NCBI GenBank assembly: GCA_933228895.1
Contig: OW121847.1
Coordinates: 126,708,350 to 126,772,349 of the forward strand
Source: Platycnemis pennipes
Taxonomy: Eukaryota; Arthropoda; Insecta; Odonata; Platycnemididae
Reading direction: 5' to 3'
Length of the DNA stretch: 64,000 bases
Shown: piece by piece, positions 1 to 14,200 of the stretch
Numbering within the stretch: position 1 is the first letter of the stretch
Layout: the number at the start of each line of letters is the position of its first letter
Translations under genes and position numbers: made by a program
The notes under the pieces: generated by a model
Databases searched by the model: none
Told to the model about the DNA's origin: nothing
The model's input: only the letters and a program-made list of their open reading frames with translations

Positions 1-1937
1 TTATCATGGAAAGGTAAAGGAGGAACTCCTGACACCAAATTAATTGTATAGCCTACCTAATACTAAAATAATTAAGATAACTGAATTTATGACTTCATTG
101 AAATAATTTAGATCACTATACTAAGGTGAATTAGACCTGTCTGTAGGTAACATATTTGTCTATCTTCCTATTCACATTTACAATAAATCCAAGCTTTAGC
201 TTCACAAGCATTGCCATTGAATGAGAGCTATGATATGTAATCCATTATTTTTGTCAGCATTCAGCTGTATCCTTCTTCTCCCAGTTAAAGCTAGTGACCG
301 TGTCTCCTGCTAGTCATGTAATGTATTTCAGGATGAGAGTAAATCATCATCAAAGAATTTAGTAGGTTTTCCCTCTACCACTGATCAATCCTTCCTTGAA
401 TCTGCTATTGTTGGTATGTCCCATGAGTCAATGTAATGATTTTTATCAAACTTGCCTGTATGATGTGCAGTATGGAGGATAAGTGATTGAGCATTGATCA
501 TGAGATTCTGTGAAGCCCATTTCACACAATACTTAATCCAGCACGAGGTCGAGGATTCTCAATAGCATGCTAGCTTTCCAGTATCATTTGATATAGAACC
601 GGTATGCTGGCTGACAGGCATTTCGATGTCATACTTCTGAGCAACTTGATTTCATACTTTGAGGTACTAGTTTGCTACTTGTGCCCAGTAGGACCCAGTG
701 GTCATCAACCAATAATGTTATATTTCTATCGATGTGCAGTATTTTATATTTTAAATTAGTATGAAATAGCACTTCATGGCAAGCACATATTTAGTGATAG
801 TGTGAAACCTCCTAAAATGGTTTCAATCATTTTAGATTCTGCCCTCAATATCAAGTACCGGCTAATTCACTAGGTCTTGTGCTGGATCAAGTAGTGTGTG
901 AAACAGTTTTTGGATGGGTTTATGCCAAAAGGGAAAAGTATTTGAGATAAGAAGGCCAGAAGGGATGGGAGGAGAGAAGTAAATGGGAGAATTATACTGC
1001 AATAAGTGGTAGAATTGGTCTGCATTTAGGGATAGCTGTAATGAAGGCAGTTATTTACATAAAATGGTTAATGATGAAGGGAAAATAGTTATTTTGGATG
1101 GCATAGTAGGATGGAAATGTAACTTTCGGAAGTTAGAGAATCACAAAACAGCACTACATCTCAGTAGTGGAGAACCAAAATATTCTGCAGAGATACTTAA
1201 GACTCCATAAGTAACCTTTAAGGGCTGACCAAAAAGGACCTATATTTAATAGACTCTAAAATAATTATTATTTACACTAATCTATATATTTGTTAACTAC
1301 TAACTGCAGCTTACTTCTGCTGCCACTAAAGAATCATTTTACAGTAAATCTGATTCATACAAACATGTTTATATGCAATCACAGTCTCCCTACATACTTC
1401 AGAAGCAATATATTTTGGTGAGATTTTTCCAACTTCTGTATCTTGTATCCTCAATATTTAGTACCATTTGTATTTTTGCCAATTATGGGTTGATTGGCAT
1501 AAAAAATAGTCAGAAACAATGTGTGTGTGTGTGTGCATAAATACCATGCCTAATGCACACGATAGGTACAACTTTATTGAATCTGTGAATTTACACATTT
1601 TTAGTGCATATTTAGATTTTCAATATTTGGTTTCTATAGTATATTTCCAAAATCAAATGCACTTATATATTGTACTGTAACCTAGAATTAATGGCACTCC
1701 TGATTTGTGCCCAAAATGCTGCCCACCTGGGAATATTTGTAATCCAGTACCTATTGTCTTGCATTTACAGATTTTTTAATCAGTCAATGACAGCTTTTTT
1801 TTGTGATTTGAAGAATTAAATTATGAGCCAGATGTTAATTCCAATTTTTATTATTTATTAATATGTATATCCTTAGTCTCCTTTTTATTTTTACTATTTA
1901 TTGGTTAGTAAAATCATTTCCCTCTTCTACACCACAG
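1..1937 (+). other. noncoding upstream region, probably APC intron
   Basis: AT-rich with stops in all frames. No exon with APC coiled-coil similarity is visible. A short (GT)n run sits near 1521-1534. The last ~25 bp form the acceptor tract of the 1938 exon. Confidence 0.6.
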
Positions 1938-2214
1938 GACATGGCAAGTGTAATGAGTTTCACTTCAAGTGTTGGTTCAATGGGTGGAGGTGCCACGTTC
2001 ATTGGTGGCATGGGAGGGGTGCCTGTGGAGGGAGCAGCATCTTTACCTGATGGGGCTGCTAGAAGGAGTTACAGTCAGCAGCAACTGGGGGCCAAAGTGG
2101 AAATGGTTTATGGATTGCTGTCGATGCTTGGCACTCACGACAAAGAGGATATGAGTCGAACTCTTTTAGCAATGAGCAGTTCACCTGACAGCTGCATTGC
2201 TATGAGACAATCTG
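1938..2214 (+). CDS. Apc: APC exon: region just before the Armadillo repeats
   Basis: The acceptor is a pyrimidine-rich stretch ending CCACAG at 1937 and the donor is GTGAGC at 2215; the exon ends in phase 1. It encodes a Gly/Ser-rich leader and then LGAKVEMVYGLLSMLGTHDK and DMSRTLLAMSSS, nearly identical to the block preceding the Armadillo domain in vertebrate APC. The frame is open upstream of the acceptor only as far as 1863, with no coding character there. Confidence 0.9.
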
Positions 2215-5200
2215 GTGAGCAATTTTACTTTATGATTCTGACAATGTTTTGTGTCATTTCAAACCTGACTAGTATGATTCATCATTCATCATTTATGCTG
2301 ATATCTAAGTTTTCCTTTGCTATCATCTCTTTTTGTACCCTCAGATTTCTTAATTTGCATGCCCGCCTTTTTATACTTTTTTTTCCAGCTATCTGTTATT
2401 CTTTTCATTATCTTTTTCCTTTCACAGATGGCTTCAGTAGTTTTTCTTTCATTTGATTTACCCCTTGTCAGTTTTTTACTGCTATTTGCTTTCTTTTTTC
2501 ACTCTTCATTTAGTTTACACATTGTTCTCCATTTATTTGTTTGTCATTCTCATACAATGTCACATTTCTAGCACTTTCAGTTACATTTGGTGTCTCTACC
2601 TAAGGAAATAAATATCATACAGTCGTCAAAATTGTATTATCCCTTCTCCATGTACCTAGTTAATTCCGTATTTTGTGCTGTGATTGTATTGATCACTTTT
2701 ATTACAAACTTAGTTTTAACTGATGGAGAATAACAATAAATAGTACGGTGTGTATTCCTCTTGGTACTTTGTGTATTATGCTCTGTGTGGAAATTTTCAC
2801 TGGCCAAAGTGAAAGCAAGTGAATTCTCACCAAGTGAAAGCAAATTTGTGCTTTTCTAAATGCTTTTTGTGATCCTAAAAAAAATACTCCCTATTAAAAA
2901 ATTTAAAACTATTTTAACTTGTTGATCTGAAGATACACTTGAAGTGTTGAACCTTCATATTTGAAACATGTTCTATATTTTGGTACCAAAACTTCCAAAG
3001 GAAGCTACATTCTGATATAAGATCATTCTGGTTCAAGCATTAGGATTTTCAGTTGAATTCCTACAGTGCCTAGTATAATGGTAACATAAATATGTTGAAT
3101 TACTTAATACATTTGCTCATTAGACTTGTTAATGATTCTAGTTTTCATCATTTATGGCCAAGGAACTAATGGCATGTTTTTTTCTGACACAAGAGAGTAT
3201 GATTCATTTAGTTTGCGTTTAAATTTTCGATAAAAATATATTATGCTGTAAATTTGATGTTGATGTATTTTCTCGAAGGATGTCTTCCTCTGCTTGTTCA
3301 ACTGCTTCATGGTGGAGAGCTTGATGGTGCCACTCGACGTCGGGCTGCTAGAGCGCTGCACAATGTCGTTCACTCTCATGCTGATGATAAGCGTGGCCGA
3401 AGGGAGGCCAGGGTGCTAAGACTACTTGAACAAGTGCGTGAATATTGTGACTCGCTCTCCCGTGATTCATCAAATGGCCAGAGGAGTTGGCAGCAAAGAA
3501 GGGGCCGAAGTGGTGGGACAGACAGTAACATGAGTGACAGCTTGGGTGTTGAAGGAGGGCAGACATCTCCACCTCCAGCCATGCAAGGTCAGTGTATAGT
3601 TCCTGTTGTGATTTTTATCTCTTATTTTTATTATTTTAATATCAAAGTACCTACTCGAGAGTACTCAAGAAAAATCAAATTAGATATTACAAAGGCTATA
3701 CACTGTAAATAATGGTTTCCTAGCAAAAAAAAATCAGTGGTATTCCAATTGAAACCTGAGATATGAGGTTTTTTTATCAGCCTCTAGTTCTCAAAAAGGA
3801 AGAAGGCAATGACTTGCCTAACTAATCCTGCATATGCATTTTTTTTATTTCTGCTAATGGATTAGGAGTTCTGGCTCATAGTGAGTTTAATAGGTGTTCA
3901 ATTTCCTCAAATTTTATTGTACTAATGTCAGATGGGCACTAACTAAATATATAATTCTTCTTCCATTAATTTGTCTTTTTGCTACCTATTACTATTTATT
4001 TTCATAATGGCTGAAATTGATTGTATTTCTTCACACCCTCAAGGTTGGTGTCTTATTATTAACTGAATTACTGTTTCGATGCTGAGTTATTGCTGTTGAA
4101 CCTGTCATATGATAATTTTACAAAGAATTGAAGATATGCTGAACTTTTTCAGAACTGTGTTTGTGGACACCAACCCAATAACAAATAAATTTCTTAAATG
4201 TAACTAATTAGTTAATTATTTATTTATATATTTTAGTTTTATTCATTGTGTGTGGTATTTGCCATTAAATGAATTACAGAAGATGTTGAGAGACACCCTG
4301 GAACCACTATTGCTGCCCTAATGAAATTATCATTTGATGAGGAGCACCGTCACGCAATGTGCCAATTGGGTGGGCTGCATGCTGTGGCTGAACTTATTCA
4401 GGTTTGTGACTGAAGCTTTCGTGCATTGATGGTAGATTGCGAAGGGCTTGATATGATAGCTGATTCTTAGGCTTCCTACAGTAATTTCTTTGGTTAAAAT
4501 GATAATTGACACTAATTTATCCATGCTGCCCTCAGTGTCCCTATGGTGCTCCATGGAGAGATTTTCAATGTCATTGCTCCATACATTGGATGATGTAGTA
4601 TACTGCACATTTTTAAAGAATGGACTAACATTGAATGAGTTCCCAAACTCAACACTGCTCCAATAATCGAGATCTAGGCAGAAAGCAATTTTTTCTCTCT
4701 TATCCCCTGATGACTGTATTGACCAAGTGGTTATATGTAGTATTACAAATGTGTGTTCTGGGTTTTTGTGTAGTGCATGCCTATGAGAAATTCTCAGTTA
4801 AAGCAAAGATATATGATTGTCTGTGTACTTGATACTCCTGGGAAAGTAATGTATTGGTGGCACTAATGTGTCAATTTTATACCCCTGAGCTGATTAGATG
4901 AACTGTGCATGTTTAACTGAAGTTAGGTTTGAGTTCTCCTTTTTCTATGTGAATCATCCCATTTATGTTATTATTGTTTTGTGGCTATGCTGATTACAGT
5001 GACTAGTTGCTTACTTTGTATCATGTTTTTTGAAATTTTTGCAGAAGTTATTCTAGGTATTCAACCCTTTTACTGTGGAAGGGCCGATCTATCAGGTCAT
5101 GTAACTCGTGCGAAAACTGTGGAGGGCCGATTTTTCGACCGAGTTATTTTGGTTATATTTCTCAAGGTCTTCATTATCTGTGGTGTGTAGGCTTTCTGAA

Positions 5201-8200
5201 TCACATCGATGTTAGTGCTGACTCATGTTTTGGCATATTTTTTTTCCTTTGGGTCAGCACATCCTCAGACCTTGGCTGTTGTGCCATTTCTAAAAATGGT
5301 GCTGCATTTTTAGAAAAAAAACACAATGAAATTTCCTTAATGAGTAAAAGGGTTAATACATGCATGTAAAAGAGCATTCATTCCTCTACTATGACAACAA
5401 GGTAAATTCACAAGAATTGTACAGTATTCCATTATTGATGAAAGGCTCTGTTTCATATTCTGTACATTTGAATTCTGTTCCTACGTAGTGATTTTACCCG
5501 GCTTCTTTATTTATTACTGAGTTTTAAAAGTAGAACTCCATGAATTGTTTGGGAGTTGCAGTCGTTGATTGTCATTCAAAAGGTCATTGCCTTGTCAGTG
5601 CAATCAATTCAGTTATTGATTCTCATTCAAAAGGTCATTGCCTTGTCAGTGAATTCAATTCAGTTATTGACTTCTAACCTCCTATTTTTTAGAAACTGCA
5701 GTCTTTTACATAATTTTCCAATATCTTAGGCATATCTATGAAATTGCTGTTCATGTTCATAGTACCTTGCCTTCCTTAGTGATGATAACTGTGACAAATC
5801 ATTGATAGTAAGATTTTTTCATTTACTCTTTTAGGTTGACCATGAAGCACATGGAAGCACCACCAGTGATCATTATTGCGTGATGTTAAGACGTTATGCT
5901 GGAATGGCTCTTACCAACCTCACCTTTGGTGATGGAACAAACAAGGCCCTCCTGTGCTCATTTAGGCCTTTCATGAAGGCATTAGTAGCCCAGCTGGAGT
6001 CCCCTAGTGAAGACTTGCGTCAGGTTAGTATTAAAATTGTATTACCTCTAATTTATCATTCATATGTCTTGTCTGGCATGCAAGAGAAGTTGTTTTCTAT
6101 TATGCAGAGAAGAATGGAAGAATATTTGTGTTGGTTTTTATGCCTGAGTTTTCCCCTGTTATGGTTATTATATGGAAGGGCAGCTTTTAGGAGTGACGAA
6201 CGACAATATTAGGGGTATGAAATCAGAATTTTTACCATGTTGAGGCTTTTAAAATTCAATAATCATGTTTTTTTAAATAATTGATTCACTTTTCTATTTT
6301 CAATTTGTCAACACTTTAAGGTAAATGAAAGATTAAAGGCTTCAGTATCTTTGTCATGAAATTCAACTTGCAAATGAGAGGTAAATAAGTATGGTGAAAT
6401 TTTCATGCAGCATTGAAAACGTTTCAGTACCTGAAAGTAATGTACATATTATTCTTGCAGGTAACAGCTAGTGTGCTCAGAAATCTCTCTTGGAGAGCTG
6501 ATGCGGCCAGTAAGCAGACTCTGAGGGAGGTTGGTGCTGTAACAGGTTTAATGCGTGCTGCAATGGAAGCCACAAAGGAGTCGACCTTGAAGTCCATTTT
6601 ATCAGCTCTTTGGAACCTGTCAGCTCATTGCAGCATGAATAAGGTTAGTTATGAAAAAAATGACATTATCTGGTGAGATGTCGTGAAAGATATCTTACAT
6701 TAGAGAAAGAAGCAACCCGTCATATTTGTCCAGTTTTATTTGGTACAAGGTACATGATGCATTTTGACACTTAATGCCTTTTGCTAGTGTATCAACAAGT
6801 GTAATGTACTTGAAAGTGATATAAAGTGTCAAAATGCATTATATCTCTTATACCAAATAAAACCGCAGACAAATATGGCAGCTTGTTTCTTTCACTTTTG
6901 TAAGCTATGGAAATCTATTTACTACTTAACTCAGAATTGGATAGAAATATCATAGAGAATAAAAAACTTTGAGTGATCACATCGTTGATTCATGTGGTTG
7001 ATAATTTTATATCCATGAAACTCTAATTAGAGTGCATATTATTTAAAAGTCTAGTTTTATAAAGTAAATATGCTATTTTTTATGGAATTTATGTCATGAA
7101 CTTATGTTAACATTTGAAATTGTTCTAATTCTGGTACTCCAGAAATTCATCCTGATTGTTTGCGTATACAATAGGTTTAATCTTAAATGTAATTGTCTAC
7201 CTCATATAAAGTTGTCAAGTAGGGCATTCTGTTGCTAAACATTAATAAAGCCAAGAATCAAGGGCAGGAGTAGCTTCTCGACTCACCTAGCTAAAATCTT
7301 CATCTAGCAGAGTGAATTTATAAGTAGGAATGAAGGGTGAAAGAAAATCACTATACACACTTAGTTAAATTAGTTACAAATATATTTTCAATGCAAGTCA
7401 ACATCTTAAATTATGCTTGGCAAGGAAGCATCATTCATTCTCTCCACCTGAAGATGTTGCCTGGCAATGAAACCATGGTGCTGAATAAAGTAGTTTTGGA
7501 AATTGCAGTGTTATTCTTTCATCCTTCATTCGTAAGATGAAAGATTTCCATATTGTTCAGCCCAAAACTGTCAACTACACTCTTATGAATACCAGACTTC
7601 AGGGGAATCTTTTGTGGAATAGGGAGTGGAAGTTTCCAATATCCTGTATGAATATCTCATGGCTTGGTACTCAGTAAGGTCCAACCTGTATTCAAGACTT
7701 TGTTCTAAGGACTTATTTCTTGTAATTGTAAAACATTTTTATGCACATATTTTTCATTCTGAAAAAATCAAGCCTACAATGCTCAATATATGTGCTGTAA
7801 TTAAGAGCTAGTCAATTCTCTGTTGCCGTAAGAAGGATTTATAATTGCTTTCTAATGGGGCATTGATGATATCTCATCTCTGTTATTATTTTTTTCAGGC
7901 GGACATATGTGCTGTCGAAGGTGCATTGGCATTCCTTGTTGAAATGCTATCTTACAAGTCTCCATCCAAAACTCTTGCCATCATTGAGAATGCAGGTGGA
8001 ATTTTAAGGAATATATCTAGTCTTATAGCTGTTAGAGAAGATTACAGGTTAGTTGTTTCTATTTGTCCCTTTTTGCTTTAACCATTCATTATTAATTGAT
8101 GAAGTGGAAGTGAATTGATGAAGTACCTCAAAATAAGGAAAAAACTTTTATGGCTGTTCGTATGTTGTCAGTTTACTGTGGTAATTCCTGGTATAACTCC

Positions 8201-11200
8201 TATTTGCATGTGGATGCGTGAGAAGTCATTGTGGATGAAGCTTGTAAATTGAAAAAATACCTTATCCCTTGTACTTTGAGGGTAAATTTGTATTTCAGAG
8301 TTTAATACCAAACAGAATGTGGTGTTCACTGTGAAATATTGTAAAGGATTGGTCATTACTGTGAGATGTGTTTAACCAATAACTCAGTTCTTTTTCTTGC
8401 CAAAATTTGTGCAAATAGGAAGACTTATACATTGGATACCCCAGTTCTTGTAATTTTGTTCTATTTTCCTCTTGTTCTTGAACAGGCAAACATTGAGAGA
8501 ACATGAGTGTTTGAAGGTGCTATTGCAACAACTGAAATCTCCCAGCCTGACCATCGTGAGCAATGCTTGTGGCACGTTGTGGAATTTATCAGCTCGTTGT
8601 GGAGACGGGGAAGACCAGCGAGCCCTTCTGGAGATGGGAGCTATGAGCATGCTTCGCTCTTTGGTTCATTCCAAGCACAAGATGATCTCAATGGGCTCAA
8701 GTGCTGCCCTGAAAAACCTGTTGAGTGCCCAGCAGCCCCAAAACCAACAGCAGCCACCGCACCAGTCACACTCTCACCATCACTCGCATCACTCCCACCA
8801 CCATCACCATTCCCACACCACCCAGCTTTCTGAGGATGGTCTCCCAAGTCTTCAGGCTCGCAAAAGAAGGGCTTTGCAGCAGGAACTTGATCAAACACTT
8901 GCTGAAACATGTGAAAACATTGAGCCCAGTGGCAGCCCTCCCCCACCCTCTGGGTCAGTGAACACCCCATCATCATTACCCATTTCCTGTGCTTCAGGAC
9001 TCATTTCATCATCCCCGCATCTCCTGCCATCACCTGATGCAAATGATGCATGTGCCATGACCAGATCTGCCTCTGTAACGTCCAGAAGGTCGCGTCACCG
9101 CCAGCAGATTCCAACCCGTGTTGGCCAACCTGTCCCCCGTTCAGAAAGTAGGGAGTCCGTAACTAGCACCCGTTCTGACTCCGCATGTGTGGGCCGATCT
9201 GGCCATGGTGTGGTGAGACAGCATTCACTCCCTCCAAACGGTCGGGCATGGGAAGATTCTGGCCTCCCGTGCCGGAGACAAAGGAGAGATGAGGCGGGGT
9301 CAGAAGCAGCTGGTGAGGACAGTGCTGAGAGACAGGAAAGGGGAAGGCTTCCAGAACCTGGTTATGGGAATGTGGGAGAGAGAGACTGTTGCTCAGCTCC
9401 ACCTCAACCAAGGGCATGGTCATCTGTGAATAGTGAAAGTGCACCCCCACCTAAAACCAGTGATGACTACAGGAGGAGGCAGGCAAAAGATGATGGTGTG
9501 TCTCGAGGAGAGAGTCGGCCATCAAGTGGAATGGATTCCCCGAGCAACAATGGAAATCGTCAATTTCCTGAGCATAAGGCATCATACAGTCCTTTGCCAT
9601 TTCTTCCGGATAACAAGGGACGGTATTCTCCACATAAATCTGCGTCGCCACACAACAAGTATGCAGATTATGTGTACGTGGAAGATGAAGTTCAAGATCA
9701 ACCAGTTGATTACAGCTTGAAATACTCTGAAGATGGGACACCAGTCATGGAACCTAAGAAGGCAGATGCAGACAAAGCAGCAACATCCCAGGATGGAAGA
9801 AAATATCCATCAGTAATCAAGCAGTGTGGACCAGGTAGAATTCGCAGGATTCCTGTCCACGGGAATGAAAGTAGCATATATGGTGTTTATACAGAGACTG
9901 ATCTGGATAATCCTGATCAACCCACCAACTACAGTCTGCGGTATGCAGAAGGAGATGACCCCGATTTAGGATCTAAGGGTTCAGCTGCATTGATGCCTCC
10001 TCCGGCATCTTCAGGTGTTGAATCCCACAGAGAGAGTGAATCATCAACAATGTACTATGATCGAACATCTGCATCAGTTCATGATGACACAGTCATGACT
10101 TACTGCACTGAAGGCACTCCATATGAAACACCTTGCAATTTTTCAACAGCAACATCAATGTCTGATCTTAGGGAAACAGCTCCCCCTTCACAAAATGTCC
10201 AAGAGGAACCATCTGGGAGCAAGAAAATCAAGCAGGAAAAGGTTAGTGATGAAAACACTTTGACTGGGGCTTCACCTAAGGTTGAAGAAGCTTTGCCTGG
10301 AGAGTGCAGTGGAATCAAGCAGGAGAAAGAATTCCCCAAAGAAAAAACTCAACATCAGTTAACCCCTGCTCCTACCTCAATTCGTCAGTGTGAAAGTTCA
10401 GGCCTCTTGACCCCTGAGAAACCAGTCCAGTATGGTGTTGAGGGCACCCCTGTGTGTTTCTCTCGTGTAAGCTCCCTCAGCTCCTTGCATAGTGTAGATG
10501 CTCGAGGAAGTGAACCTGCTAGTGAGAAAGTGGGTGTTCCTGATGAAATACTTCAGGGATCACCATCAGGTTCTTCTGGCTTGGCCCAGGAATTGCCAAA
10601 AACTCCATCAGCTTCTCCTGGGTCCATGTCTGAGCAGGTTGTACCTGGTTATCAAGAGGTAATGTCAACTGGAGGTCAAGAATGTGGCTTGGGAGTCATG
10701 AGGAGGATTCCAAAGGGTGTTGTTTCTCCCGGTGGGTCTGGGAGCCAGGATTCTCCCAAGGTTCCTAGTGAGTGTGGGAGGAATGCGGGTGTTCCAGCAT
10801 GTGCCCGTGATTTGAAAGAAGAAATGAGGCCTGATCGAGAGGGAGGTAAGAAAAACTTATTTTCAAGTGAATTTTATAACTGTTTGTGCATAAAATGAAG
10901 AAAACTATGTGATTTCAATCTCTATTGGTAATAATCAGAATCTTTGGTATTTCGCCTTATCATTTTATTTTGATCGAGTGTTATGGTAAAAGGTGATCCA
11001 GCATACATTGGTCTTCTATGAATGTTGATGATTTTATAATGGGTATTTCTCTTGGATATCTTTTTTTTTATTTGCTTTTAAAATGTTGAATTGTCTTTTG
11101 TATGGAGTTAGCAGTTGCAATTTATGTCTTTAGAACAGATTTAGTTAAAATTTCAGGTTTCTTCTTGCTATATTATTGTTTTAGGGGCATTTTTTCTCAG

Positions 11201-14200
11201 TGTTGTTCATCTAGATGCAACAATTGAAATTGACTAAGATTTTTGCAAAAGAAATTAGGCAACACTGCAGTTGACACTTGTTAAAGTGACATTTGTTTAA
11301 AGTTGATATTTTGCAATATTTTAATGCTATCAAACCTTTATTTTCTGATTCAAAAAAATCAATTTACACATTACATATAATAATAATCCCCTAGCTCATG
11401 AGAATTGTGTCAAAAAAAACATAAAGCCAGGTAAACAATCCTCGTGCATAAGCATCATCAAGTATTAAATTTCTGCCAGTAGCCTTTAAATGTTCTATAC
11501 TACTCAAGAGTTTGAAAATAAGGAGGAACAGGTTTTTTTTATTCCTCAGAAGCATTATGAGGAAGGAGTACAACAAGAGGACTCTGTGAAAATAGGATTC
11601 TTTCCCATTCCTAAGAAAAGAAAATCAGAAGTAATGGCAGTCTCCATGTTATAAAAGTGTTAATTTCAGTGAATTCATATTTATTTAAGTTTCAACCATA
11701 TCCCAAAAAATGTCATTGATTGATAGTTTTCAAACACAAGAGGAAAATAAGTAAATATTTGTCTATATTCCTGTATTAGTAGTGGATATTACCCTATATG
11801 CATTTTTAAAGGGAAAACAAAATGAAGCATTCAAGTTTATCATTCTAATGGGTAATAATGGATATATAATGTGTTTTATGTCTAATTTGCTCTATTCTGT
11901 TGTTTCTGTTCTGTGTTTCTGCATAGAAAAATCTATCCTTATTCCGGCCCCCTCTAAATAGCAGATACCTCTTATAAAGGACAATTTTTCCAGTCCCAAA
12001 TATGTCCGGTATCGGGAGGTTTGACTGTAGTTGTAAGAATTTATCATAGAATCTGAAATGATTTTTGATATGAATGAATTTCAACTTACTCATTGAGTGA
12101 TGGAACACACTAATTATATAAACCTGGGACCCTATGCATGAGAAGACTACGGCAGCTGTAGCATACTTTTGTGAATGAAAAATGTAGTATTAAGAGAATA
12201 AAGAAGAAGATAAGAGAATAAAACAGAGTTACTTACGGGAAGGGAACAGTTTGAATATAGGAAAGAATTGCATGAGTTTTGATGAAAACTCTCGTAGCAT
12301 AGAGTAGAATAAAAATATTTTGCCTAGATGATTGTGTCACAATAATAAGCATAGTATAAGGCACATAAAGAATACAAAGTACTAATAATTTACTCTCGAT
12401 TCAAGTAATCATTTATAGAATGGAAGAGCTTATCAAATATAAAATCTATCAGATCCTTGCAAAGTATTGTTTTTGATAAAATTGTCATATTTTTTTCTAT
12501 TGCCAATTCTGATAGATTTTAAAATAAAAATAATCATATTTTTCCATTCTCGATCTGTTGAGTTGTTCTCGAGGTATTAGCCCCTAAAAAACTGATGTGT
12601 TTAACCCTTTCTGAAAAGTGGGCATGCAAAGGACACTTACATCATCCACTTTGTCCAAATACGCCTGAGATTCTGCCAATGGAAGTGGTTGTCAGGCTTT
12701 ATTTGTATTATTTCGAAAGGCATTGCATATTCTACTACATCGTAAATTGTGAATAAGCAAATAAACTTCTGCACACTTTTAGTCACACCAGAATGTATAC
12801 AAAAATATTTTGTTGTTTTCAGTTGCTAGATCAGTTGTTTTGGGTTATTTGTAGGGTGCAACAGGCGGACCTCCCCCCCCCAGCTCCAATCCTCTCCCAT
12901 TCTTCCTCTAAACAGTCAAGGACAGGGGTTGAATGACATAGATATCCATAATGCAGCTCATTCGGTGGGCATCACCTTTTGCTTATTTTAATTTTTGATT
13001 TATGAATGAATGGCTCTGGTTATAAGATTAATTTTTTCGCTAAAATTCATTTTTTGTTTCCATCTAATGATTTCATGTCCAAAATAAGCAATTTCGGTTC
13101 TAAGTAAACTCCTCCATTGCCTTCAGCTCAGTACATAGTCTATTAAACAGTGTAACACCCATGTTTAACACTCAAGGGATCCATTTTGGATCAAAAATAT
13201 TGCACATGGAAATTGCCATCAATTCTGGTGCCGCAATAGATAGGGATATATAATACAGACTATATGTATGACCTATATGTATGTTTTTTGGATTTTAAGT
13301 TGTTTAATGGGATATTCTGGGCGAGTTAATTAAAATATGTGCATATTGCAAAAGTTTGGATTAGACTTAATGAATATACATTTATTGATGGAAATTTATG
13401 TGTATAACAGATAATACAAGCTACGGTAGATGATGAAGAATCGGGGCAGGGAGGTAAAGAAGCTGTATTTCCAGTATTACTTCAGCTATATGCAGGAGAA
13501 TTGTTGAAAGATAGGTACATATTTTTTTTAATCCTCAGAAGTGTGACCAAACCAACCTTATCTATTCATATACCTTGATTTTTTCTCTCTATTTATGCAT
13601 TTAGATCATTTGCAGATTTTTCATATTGTTCCTAGTGTCTACAGCCACAAGTTAACTTGGTGAATTTATTGCATTTTTTTTGACTGAGTCGTAATATGAA
13701 TATTCTTGAGTTGAGAGTGTTCTTGAATAACAATTTGAATATTCGATGATAAACAGTAGCTGCTTTGAGTATTCAGTTGTTCATAAAGTCTGTATTTGTC
13801 CTAGAAGACTTGCTCATGTGTGGTCTAGAAGATTCTTATTCTACTTTGGCTATCTTACTTGAAATTTTATGGAGGATGAATGTGTTTTGATATGAATTTA
13901 AGTTGTGTTCATTCATTAACAATTTGAGTGCATATGAAACATTGATGTACCTTCCCAGTCCCTGATTTCTATCAATTTGATTTTAAAACTGGTAGCAATG
14001 TTAAACTAGGAAAACAAAAACTGAAAGCGGTGAATGAGTTCTATTATCTGGGAAGCAGAGTAGCCAACAATGGACGAAACAAGAAAGAAATAGTCAGTAG
14101 AATTGCCCAGGCAAAGAGGGCATTCTATCAAAAGAATAATCTACTTACAGCTGGAAATACAAGCTTAGAAGTAAGGAAGCAATTCATCAGAACGTATATC

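Larger units (their letters stand above)
4402..5834 (+). other. APC intron with MITE and short tandem duplication
   Basis: Contains the piggyBac-type MITE at 5065-5352 and a two-copy 51-bp duplication at about 5565-5675; otherwise AT-rich noncoding. Confidence 0.65.

Noticed and set aside
1863..1937. APC start at ATG 1863
   Set aside because: Translation MYILSLLFIFTIYW is T-rich intron sequence upstream of a clear acceptor at 1937.
8641..8976. Minus-strand and alternative-frame open frames within APC exons
   Set aside because: They overlap strongly conserved APC coding sequence in other frames and have no family resemblance.
12598..12625. piggyBac MITE starting TTTAACCCTTTCTG
   Set aside because: No inverted partner end with TTAA could be located.
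12870..12890. C-run near 12880 as a MITE end
   Set aside because: No matching inverted end or duplication was found nearby.
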